From Microlunatus kandeliicorticis (GTDB lineage: Bacteria > Actinomycetota > Actinomycetes > Propionibacteriales > Propionibacteriaceae), in contig NZ_JACGWT010000002.1 in assembly GCF_014137855.1 (NCBI RefSeq), positions 1 to 64,000 of the forward strand: a stretch of DNA of 64,000 nt, read 5' to 3'. Positions 55,625-62,935 of this stretch are shown one piece after another (positions within the stretch are counted from its first letter, which is position 1; each line of letters opens with the position of its first letter). The notes below the pieces were generated by a model. The model was not told where the DNA came from and did no database searches. It was given only the letters and a program-made list of their open reading frames with translations. Made by a program: the position numbers and the translations under genes.

Positions 55625-57895
55625 GTGCAGGTCGTCGCCGTCGTGATCGCGTTGGCCGTCTCCGTGGTCGGCGTCGCGCTGTTCGCGCGCGCCGCCGCCT
55701 CGATCGTCGGTGTGGTCCGGCTCGGCCGACCGGCGCCGGGACGTTCCGACCGCCCCGCGGACCGGTGGAAGCACCTGCTCGCCGAGACCATCGGACACAC
55801 CCGGATGCTCCAGTGGAACGCCGTCGGCGCCGCCCACTGGTTCGTGTTCGTCGCCTTCGGTGCCCTGTTCCTCACCCTGATCACCGCCTACGGCCAGCTG
55901 TTCGACCCGGCCTTCGCACTGCCGGTGATCGGGCACTGGGTGGTCTACGAGTGGGCCGCCGAGCTGATCGCCTGGCTCGGGCTGGCCTCGATCCTCTTCC
56001 TGATGGTGCTGCGGCTCCGGCAACGCGGACGCGGGCGCTCCTCCCGGTTCCTCGGCTCGACCCAGTGGCAGGCCGTCTACGTCGAGCTCACCATCCTCGG
56101 CATCGTGCTCTGCGTGCTCGCGCTGCGGGCGATGGAGTACCAGCTGCTGGGGTCGGCGACCAGCCGCTGGCACTTCCCGTTCACGAACTTCCTGCTGCCG
56201 CAGGGGATCAGCATCGCCTCGCTGCAGACCGGCATCGTCCTGGTCGCCGCGCTCAAGATCGTCATCTCGATGGCCTGGTTCGTCGTGCTCGGCCTGCACA
56301 CCACGATGGGCGTCGCCTGGCACCGGTTCACGGTCTGGCCGAACATCTGGTTCAAGCGCGAGGCGTCCGGTCGGCCGGCCCTCGGTGCGCTCCCGCCGAT
56401 CCTGGTCGAGGGCAAGCCGCTGGACTTCGAGCAGCTCGAGGACCTCGACCTCGAGGCCACCCCGCTCGGCGTGGGCAAGGTCGAGGACTTCAGCTGGAAG
56501 GGACTGCTCGACTTCACCTCGTGCACCGAGTGCGGGCGCTGCCAGAGCCAGTGCCCGGCCTGGAACACCGAGAAGCCGCTCTCGCCGAAGCTGCTGATCA
56601 CCTCGCTGCGGGACCACGCCTACGCCAAGGCGCCCTGGCTGCAGGCGGCCGAGGAGGCCCGAGCGGGCCTGCCCGACGAGGTCCGACGCGAGGCCGAGCG
56701 GCCGCTGGTCGGGGCCACGGCCGGCGGGTACGGCGCCGGCCCGGCCGCGCTGCTCGACACCCGCGCGCCGTCGCCGGCCGAGGTCGCGCACGCCGGCCCG
56801 ATCGCCGTCACCGACGGGGCGGTCGGGGTGATCGACCCCGACGTCCTCTGGTCGTGCACCAGCTGCGGCGCGTGCGTCCAGCAGTGCCCGGTCGACATCG
56901 AGCACGTCGACCACATCATGGAGCTGCGTCGGCACCAGGTGCTGCTCGCCGAGGAGTTCCCGAAGGAGCTCACCGGGCTGTTCAAGGGGCTGGAGAGCAA
57001 GGGCAACCCGTGGAACATGAGCCCGCGCAAGCGGATGGACTGGGCCAAGGGTCTGCCCTTCGACGTCCCGGTGGTGGGCGAGGACGTCGAGGACCTGACC
57101 GGGGTGGACTACCTCTTCTGGGTCGGCTGCGCCGGCGCGTTCGAGGACCGCGCGGTCAAGGTCACCCAGGCCGTCGCCGAGCTGCTGCACACCGCGGGCG
57201 TCACCTACGCGGTGCTCGGCAACGGCGAGACCTGCACCGGCGACCCGGCCCGACGGGCCGGGAACGAGTTCGTCTTCCAGCAGCTGGCGATGGAGAACGC
57301 GGCCACGCTCACCGAGGCGCGGGCGACCAAGATCGTGACCAGCTGTGCGCACTGCCTCAACAGCCTCCGGAACGAGTACCCGCAGCTGGGCGTCACCGTC
57401 GAGGTCGTCCACCACACCCAGCTGCTCAACCGATTGGTCCGCGAGGGCCGGCTGACCCCGGTGGCCCCGCCGGAGGGTTCCGTCGCCGGGCGCACCATCA
57501 CCTACCACGACCCGTGCTACCTGGGCCGTCACAACGAGGTCTACGACCCCCCGCGCGACCTGCTCGGCGCCCTGCCCGGCAGCACCGTCACCGAGCTGCC
57601 ACGCAACCGGCAGCGGTCGTTCTGCTGCGGCGCGGGCGGAGCCCGGATGTGGATGGAGGAGAACCTCGGCACCCGGATCAACCTCAACCGCACCGACGAG
57701 GCGCTCGAGACGTTGCGTCCGGCCGGCGACGGCCCGGCGGCGATCGCCACCGGTTGCCCGTTCTGCCGGGTCATGCTCTCCGACGGGGTGACCGCACGGC
57801 AGGCCGACGGCGGCGCGCCGGCGTCGGTCGAGGTGCTCGACGTCTCGCAGCTGCTGCTCGAGTCGGTGCGCCGCGGCTCCACGCCGACCGCCTGA
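55625..57895 (+). CDS. etfD: Membrane FeS oxidoreductase, EtfD-like ETF dehydrogenase
   Basis: 756 residues from GTG 55625 with GGAGGGAC upstream. About five transmembrane helices in the first 240 residues with a NarI-like heme-type helix bundle. Two 4Fe-4S sites follow: C300-T-E-C-G-R-C..CP and C411-T-S-C-G-A-C..CP. The C-terminal half has two CCG-type cysteine domains (VGCAGAFEDR, CAHCLNSL; HDPCYLGRHN, C667-C-G-A-G-G). This layout matches mycobacterial EtfD, which passes electrons from ETF, produced in beta-oxidation, to menaquinone. etfAB are not in the window. Confidence 0.9.
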   Translation: MQVVAVVIALAVSVVGVALFARAAASIVGVVRLGRPAPGRSDRPADRWKHLLAETIGHTRMLQWNAVGAAHWFVFVAFGALFLTLITAYGQLFDPAFALPVIGHWVVYEWAAELIAWLGLASILFLMVLRLRQRGRGRSSRFLGSTQWQAVYVELTILGIVLCVLALRAMEYQLLGSATSRWHFPFTNFLLPQGISIASLQTGIVLVAALKIVISMAWFVVLGLHTTMGVAWHRFTVWPNIWFKREASGRPALGALPPILVEGKPLDFEQLEDLDLEATPLGVGKVEDFSWKGLLDFTSCTECGRCQSQCPAWNTEKPLSPKLLITSLRDHAYAKAPWLQAAEEARAGLPDEVRREAERPLVGATAGGYGAGPAALLDTRAPSPAEVAHAGPIAVTDGAVGVIDPDVLWSCTSCGACVQQCPVDIEHVDHIMELRRHQVLLAEEFPKELTGLFKGLESKGNPWNMSPRKRMDWAKGLPFDVPVVGEDVEDLTGVDYLFWVGCAGAFEDRAVKVTQAVAELLHTAGVTYAVLGNGETCTGDPARRAGNEFVFQQLAMENAATLTEARATKIVTSCAHCLNSLRNEYPQLGVTVEVVHHTQLLNRLVREGRLTPVAPPEGSVAGRTITYHDPCYLGRHNEVYDPPRDLLGALPGSTVTELPRNRQRSFCCGAGGARMWMEENLGTRINLNRTDEALETLRPAGDGPAAIATGCPFCRVMLSDGVTARQADGGAPASVEVLDVSQLLLESVRRGSTPTA

Positions 57896-57955
57896 ACCGG
57901 TCACCGAGCGCGGGGCGGCGGTTGACCGGGCGGTGACACTGTCGGTGGCACCGGG

Positions 57956-57961
57956 CAGGAT
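57956..57961 (+). promoter_or_regulatory. Possible -10, leaderless oxidoreductase gene
   Basis: CAGGAT, then CGGGCC, then ATG 57968. Same hexamer as before the gene starting at 29675. Confidence 0.4.
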
Positions 57962-57967
57962 CGGGCC

Positions 57968-58876
57968 ATGACGACGCCACCGCCCGACACCACGACCCAG
58001 ACCCCGGCGGTGCCCGGCCGCCCGAAGCTGGGGGTCTGCTTCGTCCCCACCATGGCGCCCACCCAGCTGGTCCCGCTGGCCCGCGCGGTCGAGGAAGCCG
58101 AACTCGACGACCTGTGGGTCTGGGAGGACTGCTTCAAGGAGAGCGGGGTCGCCTCGGCCGGGATCGCCCTGGCCAGCACCGAGCGGATCACCGTCGGGAT
58201 CGGCCTGCTGCCCACCCCGCTGCGCAACGTCGCGCTGACCGCGATGGAGTTCGCCACCCTGGAGGGGGCGTTCCCCGGTCGGCTGATCGCGGGCATCGGC
58301 CACGGCGTCCAGGACTGGATGGCCCAGGTCGGCGCCCGCGCCGCCTCCCCGTTGACGCTGCTCGAGGAGTACGCGACCGCGCTCCGCGCCCTGCTCGGCG
58401 GTGAGACCGTCACCACGAGCGGCCGGTACGTCACCCTCGACGGGGTCGCGCTCGACTGGCCGCCGTCGCCGCCTCCGCCGCTGATGATCGGCGGCCAGGG
58501 GCCGCGGGCGATGGCTCAGGCCGGGCGTCTCGGCGACGGCTTGCTGCTCGCCGCCGACCTCAGCTACGACCAGGTCCGCGAGGCGTGCGACATCGCCCAC
58601 CGCGAGGGCGGCGCCGACCGCCCCGTGGTCAGCAGCCTGATCGTCGCCACCGGCGCCGGCGCCGAGCAGCGGGCCGAGGACGAGGTGCGGCGGTGGTTCA
58701 ACGAGCCGGCACCCGGTCGGTCGGCGGCTGGTGACGCCGACACCGTCGCCACGACCGTCCGCACCCTGCACGGCTTCGGGGTGACCCGGGTGGTCTTCCA
58801 GCCGACCCAGGACGAGCCTGACCTTCCCGGCCTGGTCCGGTTCCTCGGCCAGGAGGTGGCACCGCTACTCGGCTGA
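57968..58876 (+). CDS. LLM-class flavin or F420-dependent oxidoreductase
   Basis: 302 residues. Bacterial luciferase-like TIM barrel: KLGVCFVPTMAPTQLVPLARAVEEAELDDLWVWEDCF, IGIGLLPTPLRNVALTAMEFATLEGAFPGRLIAGIGHG and LMIGGQGPRAMAQAGRLGDGLLL, the usual cofactor-binding segments. The IGHGVQDWM segment is typical of F420-binding members. Substrate unknown. It follows etfD by 72 nt but has its own CAGGAT hexamer. Confidence 0.9.
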   Translation: MTTPPPDTTTQTPAVPGRPKLGVCFVPTMAPTQLVPLARAVEEAELDDLWVWEDCFKESGVASAGIALASTERITVGIGLLPTPLRNVALTAMEFATLEGAFPGRLIAGIGHGVQDWMAQVGARAASPLTLLEEYATALRALLGGETVTTSGRYVTLDGVALDWPPSPPPPLMIGGQGPRAMAQAGRLGDGLLLAADLSYDQVREACDIAHREGGADRPVVSSLIVATGAGAEQRAEDEVRRWFNEPAPGRSAAGDADTVATTVRTLHGFGVTRVVFQPTQDEPDLPGLVRFLGQEVAPLLG

Positions 58877-58895
58877 GCACTGCGTGGCGTCGCTC

Positions 58896-58957
58896 TGACG
58901 TCATGAATCTGCGAGTGTGACGTCACAGGCTCTTGTCATGACGTCATCGTGATGTCA
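58896..58957. promoter_or_regulatory. Phased TGACGTCA operator array before the RHH gene
   Basis: Perfect 8-bp palindromes TGACGTCA at 58896, 58918 and 58939 and a near copy TGATGTCA at 58950. Spacings are 22, 21 and 11 bp, so all sites lie on one face of the helix. The array ends 11 bp before the ATG of a ribbon-helix-helix protein, and the last site overlaps its likely -10 (CACAGT, 58956-58961). Confidence 0.8.
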
Positions 58958-58967
58958 CAGTAGTGCC

Positions 58968-59663
58968 ATGCAGCTCTCCACTTATGTCGACGCGGTTCAC
59001 GACGGCGTCACCAGCGCGGCCAGCCTGGCCGATGACCACACCCGACAGATCGCCGGTCGCCTGGCCGACGCGGTCGATTCCTCCACCCGGCTGGCGCTGA
59101 TCCGAGCGCTCTCCGACGCCGCCGCCGAGATCAGCACCGAACTGGCCCCCGGGTCCGTTCAGGTCCGGGTCACCGACGGCGAACCCACGTTCGTCGTCGA
59201 CCAGCCGCGCGAGCGCGCCGAGGCGACCATCCTCACCGCCCCCGCCGCCCCGCAGGGCGAGGCCGACGACGACCAGTCCGAGCCCGAGAGCGACGCCGAC
59301 GAACCGACCGCGCGGATCAGCCTGCGGCTGCCGGTCTCGGTCAAGGAGAAGGTCGACCGGGCCGCCGACGAGGCCGGGGTGTCGACGAACACCTGGCTCA
59401 CCCAGGCGGTGCTGAGCCACCTGGCCATGACGAAGGGGCAGGCCGCCTGGACCCGCGGGCTCGGTCAGGTCGCACAGCTGGCCGAGGCCGGCGGGGTGTT
59501 CGGCCGGCACGGCGTCTTCGGCCCGCACGGGCCCTTCGGGGAGGCCGGCCCGCACCGCGGCCCGCGTCCCCCGAAGCCCCCGAAGCCGCCGAAGCCCGGC
59601 CGCTTCCCCGGTGAGGACGGTCCGCACAGCGACGGCGGCCGGGTCCAGGGGTGGGTCCGATGA
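58968..59663 (+). CDS. RHH-domain regulator (HicB-like)
   Basis: 231 residues. Residues 1-75 are helical with no motif I recognise; then an acidic linker (EADDDQSEPESDADE), and residues ~112-150 form a ribbon-helix-helix (ARISLRLPVSVKEKVDRAADEAGVSTNTWLTQAVLSHLA), as in HicB/Arc-type antitoxins. The C-terminal ~75 residues are Gly/Pro/His-rich (GRHGVFGPHGPFGEAGPHRGPRPPKPPKPPKP). The next gene, a DUF4097 protein, overlaps by 4 nt (ATGA). It most likely binds the TGACGTCA array upstream. A long non-toxin partner makes a classical toxin-antitoxin role doubtful. Confidence 0.82.
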   Translation: MQLSTYVDAVHDGVTSAASLADDHTRQIAGRLADAVDSSTRLALIRALSDAAAEISTELAPGSVQVRVTDGEPTFVVDQPRERAEATILTAPAAPQGEADDDQSEPESDADEPTARISLRLPVSVKEKVDRAADEAGVSTNTWLTQAVLSHLAMTKGQAAWTRGLGQVAQLAEAGGVFGRHGVFGPHGPFGEAGPHRGPRPPKPPKPPKPGRFPGEDGPHSDGGRVQGWVR

Positions 59664-60424
59664 GCCTGGATCTCGACTACGCCGGGATCCGGCACCTGGT
59701 CATCGACCGGTTCGGGGCGGGCGCGGTGACCGTGCTGCCCGGCAGCGACGACGTGGTCCGCGGCACCCTCGACTCCACCGACGACACTCTGCTGTCCGAG
59801 ACCGAGATCCGGCCGGTCCACGACCAGCTGCGGATCGTCCTGCCGCGGAGTTGGGGGCGGACCGCCGAGGCGTTCCTCGAACTGCACGTCCCCGACGGGC
59901 TGGAGTACACGGTGACCACCGGCTCGGCGGACGTCCGGATCGAGCCGTCCGCCGCGCGGGTCCGGCTGACCACCGGGTCCGGCGACCTCGGGGTCGGTCA
60001 GGTCGACGAGCTGACCTGCACCAGCGGGTCGGGCGACATCGTCGTCGGCCACCTCCGCGGCCGGGAAGCCCGGCTGACCACCGGGTCGGGCGACATCGTG
60101 GTCGAGCAGGCGGACTTCCAGGTGCAGGCCAAGTCGGCGTCCGGCGACATCCGGGTCGACACGCTCAGCGGCGGCCTGACCGCGAACACTGCGTCCGGCG
60201 ACATCACGGTGCCGTCGACCACCGGTTCGGTGGACCTGCGCAGCGCCTCGGGCGACCTGACCGTCGGGGTCGCCGACGGGCTGCCGGTCTGGCTCGACCT
60301 GAGCGCAGTCTCCGGGAGCATCGACATCGGCCTGGACGCCGACGCCGGTCCCGAGGCCGGCGACGCCTACCTCACCGTCCGGGCCCGGACGGCCAGCGGC
60401 GACATCACCGTCCACCGCGCCTGA
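59660..60424 (+). CDS. DUF4097 beta-strand repeat protein
   Basis: 254 residues, ATG overlapping the RHH stop. Repeats of S/T-G-S-G-D-I/L (TTGSGDLGV, TSGSGDIVV, TTGSGDIVV, SASGDIRV, TASGDITV, RSASGDLTV, ARTASGDITV) give a right-handed beta-solenoid, each turn ending in an Asp at a fixed position. No signal peptide, so it is cytosolic. Function of the family is unknown. Tight coupling to a DNA-binding RHH protein is common in Actinomycetota and suggests the two work together. Confidence 0.9.
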   Translation: MSLDLDYAGIRHLVIDRFGAGAVTVLPGSDDVVRGTLDSTDDTLLSETEIRPVHDQLRIVLPRSWGRTAEAFLELHVPDGLEYTVTTGSADVRIEPSAARVRLTTGSGDLGVGQVDELTCTSGSGDIVVGHLRGREARLTTGSGDIVVEQADFQVQAKSASGDIRVDTLSGGLTANTASGDITVPSTTGSVDLRSASGDLTVGVADGLPVWLDLSAVSGSIDIGLDADAGPEAGDAYLTVRARTASGDITVHRA

Positions 60425-60785
60425 GGCCCGGCACGCTCGACCCGCGAGTCCCGGCCGGCGTCCCCGCCCCGCCTCGGCCAGCCCGAATCCGACCTCGCAC
60501 CCCTCCGGACCACGTCGCACCACGTCTACACGGTGCGAGGTGACCCGGAGGGGTGCGACGTCGTGCAGGCAAGGGCCCCGGGAACACGTCGCATGACGGC
60601 CCCACCGGTGCGAGGTGGGCCGGAAGGGGTGCGACGTCGTGCAGGAGAGGGCCGCGGAGCACGTCGCACCACGCCCTCCACGGTGCGAGGTGGACCGGAG
60701 GGGTGCGACGTCGGCAAGAGAGAGCCCGTGGGAGCAGGAGCCGCGCCGGTGAGGGGACCCGAAGGTCTACGAGCCGAACGCTCGG
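60425..60785. repeat. Hairpin repeat array between convergent genes
   Basis: About 75-bp units begin at 60511, 60585 and 60660, each holding one inverted CACGTCGCACC and two direct copies (GGTGCGAGGTG, GGTGCGACGTC). A further inverted arm at 60492-60521 pairs with 60532-60562 in a ~30-nt near-perfect stem with a ~10-nt loop. Ten copies of one 11-mer are present overall (60493-60712). Coding of a PEGCDV peptide repeat across it is coincidental. No gene is supported in the remaining 60713-60785. Confidence 0.85.
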
Positions 60786-61361
60786 TCAGATCCGGGTGCG
60801 GTGGAAGTTGAGCGCCGACCGGCTCGGCGTCGGACCGCGCTGACCCTGGTAGCGCGAGCCGTACCCGGTCGACCCGTAGGGCTGCTCGGTCGCTGACGAC
60901 AGCCGGAAGAAGCAGAACTGGCCGATCTTCATCCCCGGCCAGAGCTTGATCGGCAGCGTGGCCACGTTGGAGAACTCCAACGTCACGTGCCCCGAGAAGC
61001 CGGGGTCGATGAAGCCGGCGGTCGAGTGGGTCAGCAGTCCGAGCCGGCCCAGCGACGACTTGCCCTCGAGCCGGGCGGCCACCTGGTCACCCAGGGTGAT
61101 GACCTCGTAGGTCGACCCGAGCACGAACTCGCCGGGATGCAGGATGAACGGGTCGTCGCCCTCCGGCTCGACCAACCGGGTCAGCTCAGGCTGCTCCTCG
61201 GCCGGGTCGATGTGCGGATAGCGGTGGTTCTCGAAGACCCGGAAGAAGCGGTCGAGCCGGATGTCGATGCTGGCCGGCTGCACCATGTCGGGGGCGTACG
61301 GGTCGAGGGCGATCTGCCCCGACTCGATCCCGGCGCGGATGTCCCGGTCCGAAAGCAGCAT
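60786..61361 (-). CDS. dcd: dCTP deaminase
   Basis: 191 residues. Deaminates dCTP on the route to dTTP; the actinobacterial form can also hydrolyse dUTP. Motifs: [76 protein letters not shown] (active-site loop with the catalytic Glu) and [16 protein letters not shown]. Length is normal. ATG follows TAAGGT at 6 nt with no ribosome site. It converges on the DUF4097 gene across the hairpin array. Confidence 0.97.
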   Translation of the reverse strand: MLLSDRDIRAGIESGQIALDPYAPDMVQPASIDIRLDRFFRVFENHRYPHIDPAEEQPELTRLVEPEGDDPFILHPGEFVLGSTYEVITLGDQVAARLEGKSSLGRLGLLTHSTAGFIDPGFSGHVTLEFSNVATLPIKLWPGMKIGQFCFFRLSSATEQPYGSTGYGSRYQGQRGPTPSRSALNFHRTRI

Positions 61362-61367
61362 GAGCAG

Positions 61368-61373
61368 ACCTTA
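61368..61373 (-). promoter_or_regulatory. -10 element, leaderless dcd
   Basis: Minus-strand TAAGGT, then CTGCTC, then ATG 61361. Confidence 0.65.
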
Positions 61374-61423
61374 GTGGGACGCGACCCGTCGCCCGCGGTC
61401 GTCCAGGGCCGGGTCGGTCGCGC

Positions 61424-62935
61424 TCAGCCGTCGGCGCGGACGGTGATCCGGTGGTCGCCGAAGGCGATCACGTCGCCGGGCGCCAGCCGCCGGCGGACCT
61501 CGGGCGTCAGCAGGTGATAGCTGCCGTCGGCGGTGGTGACCGCCGACCCGTTGGTCGACTCGCGGTCCACGACGTAGCTCCCGGTCGCGTCGACGACGAT
61601 CGCCAGATGGAGCTTGGACACGGTCCGGGCCTGGTCGCGCACCTTGACCACCACGGCATCCGCCTCGTCCGGCCCGGGCTGCGGGTTGCGGCCGAGCAGG
61701 GTCAGCGGGCTCGGCTCGAGCGGACGATCGTCGTCGAGCACCAACCGCAGCGGGCCGGTGGGGGTCGTCTCCCGCTCGTCCGGCACGGCGGCGACCGGCC
61801 CCGGAGTGACCGGCTCCTCCTCCGGCGAGGAGCGGACGTCGTCGGGTGCGGGGGCGCCGACGACCGCAGCGGGTTCTGCGGGAGGCGCAAGAAGCTCGTC
61901 GGCGGCAGGGTCCGGTGCCTCGTCCGCCGGACGCTCGTCCTCGTCCGCACCTGGCCCCTCGGCCGGTCCGGCGTCTGCCGGGACCTCGAGATCGCCCGGC
62001 TCCTGCTCGCCCGGCTCCTGCTCGACCCGGTAGGGTTCCGAGACGTCGGGCTCCGCCGGTCCGGTCGGCCCCGGCACCACGGCCGGCACCGGCGTTTCCG
62101 CCGCGGCGTCCTGCTCCTCGGGTGCGTGCTCGTCCGTGGTTGATGCCGGTCCGGGCTGGTCGACCACCTCGGCGTCACGATCGAACGCGTCCGGCTCGGA
62201 CCGGGTCGCGTCCGAGTCGGGCGCACTTCCGCCCCGGCCCTGGGCGGTGCCGGACTCTGCCGACTCCCCCGTGGGCACCGCCGGCTCCGGACGGTCGACG
62301 TCGTCCTCGGTGAGCAGGACGCCGGTGGTGGTCACGGAGCGTGGTTCGTCCTCGACCGCGGGGTGCACGGCGGTCGGAGCCGGGCTGTCCGGCTCGGGCG
62401 CTGCCTCGCGCTCAGGCTCGTCCCCCGGTTCACCCGCCGCCTGGGGCGCGGTCGCCGTGCGGCCGTGCGGCCGCCGCGGAGCGAGCGCGCGCCGGACGAT
62501 CACCACCGAGCCGGCCACCAGGTCGTGCCAGCCCTGACGCCGACGCTGCTGGACCAGCTGGAAGACCATGATCAGCAGTCCGACCACGGTGACGGTCAGT
62601 CCGAGCAGCACCAGGCTGCGGAGCAGGAACCGGCCGAAGGTCAGGGGGCGTCCGTTGCGCAGCGCCACCACCTGCAGCCCGAGCACCAGCATCCCGGGTC
62701 CCGCAGCCCGGCTGGTGAACAACGACGCGCAGACCAGCCACCACGCCACCGACAGCGCGCCGGCCACCAACCAGACCAGCGGCGAACCGACCACCAGCGC
62801 CACCACCAGCAGCACGACGGGCAGCGCGAGGTCGATGCCGAAGGCAGCAGCCCGGCGGCCGAGGTCACCGAGCAGCACCCCCGGGGGAAGTCCGACCGCG
62901 GCGCCGCCGCGGGCCTGCGCCACCGGGACGCTCAC
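61424..62935 (-). CDS. RDD membrane protein fused to FHA domain
   Basis: 503 residues, GTG overlapping the upstream stop (GTGA). N-terminal RDD domain (residues ~20-150) with the Arg and Asp of LGRRAAAFGIDLALP and the Asp of GWHDLVAGSVVIV, four membrane helices. Residues ~160-395 are an acidic Glu/Asp/Pro/Ala-rich disordered linker. The C-terminal FHA domain (LTLLGRNPQPG, TVSKLHLAIVV, VVDRESTNGSAV) binds phosphothreonine. The linker probably offers kinase sites. The neighbouring FHA protein suggests a Ser/Thr kinase signalling cluster beyond the window. Confidence 0.93.
   Translation of the reverse strand: MSVPVAQARGGAAVGLPPGVLLGDLGRRAAAFGIDLALPVVLLVVALVVGSPLVWLVAGALSVAWWLVCASLFTSRAAGPGMLVLGLQVVALRNGRPLTFGRFLLRSLVLLGLTVTVVGLLIMVFQLVQQRRRQGWHDLVAGSVVIVRRALAPRRPHGRTATAPQAAGEPGDEPEREAAPEPDSPAPTAVHPAVEDEPRSVTTTGVLLTEDDVDRPEPAVPTGESAESGTAQGRGGSAPDSDATRSEPDAFDRDAEVVDQPGPASTTDEHAPEEQDAAAETPVPAVVPGPTGPAEPDVSEPYRVEQEPGEQEPGDLEVPADAGPAEGPGADEDERPADEAPDPAADELLAPPAEPAAVVGAPAPDDVRSSPEEEPVTPGPVAAVPDERETTPTGPLRLVLDDDRPLEPSPLTLLGRNPQPGPDEADAVVVKVRDQARTVSKLHLAIVVDATGSYVVDRESTNGSAVTTADGSYHLLTPEVRRRLAPGDVIAFGDHRITVRADG

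Noticed and set aside
55265-58771. Open frame of ~1170 codons on the minus strand
   Set aside because: Antisense to etfD and the luciferase-like gene; no recognisable domain.
60533-60811. Small protein with repeated PEGCDV peptide
   Set aside because: The repetition comes from the DNA hairpin repeat; no ribosome site, and the frame overlaps the dcd end.
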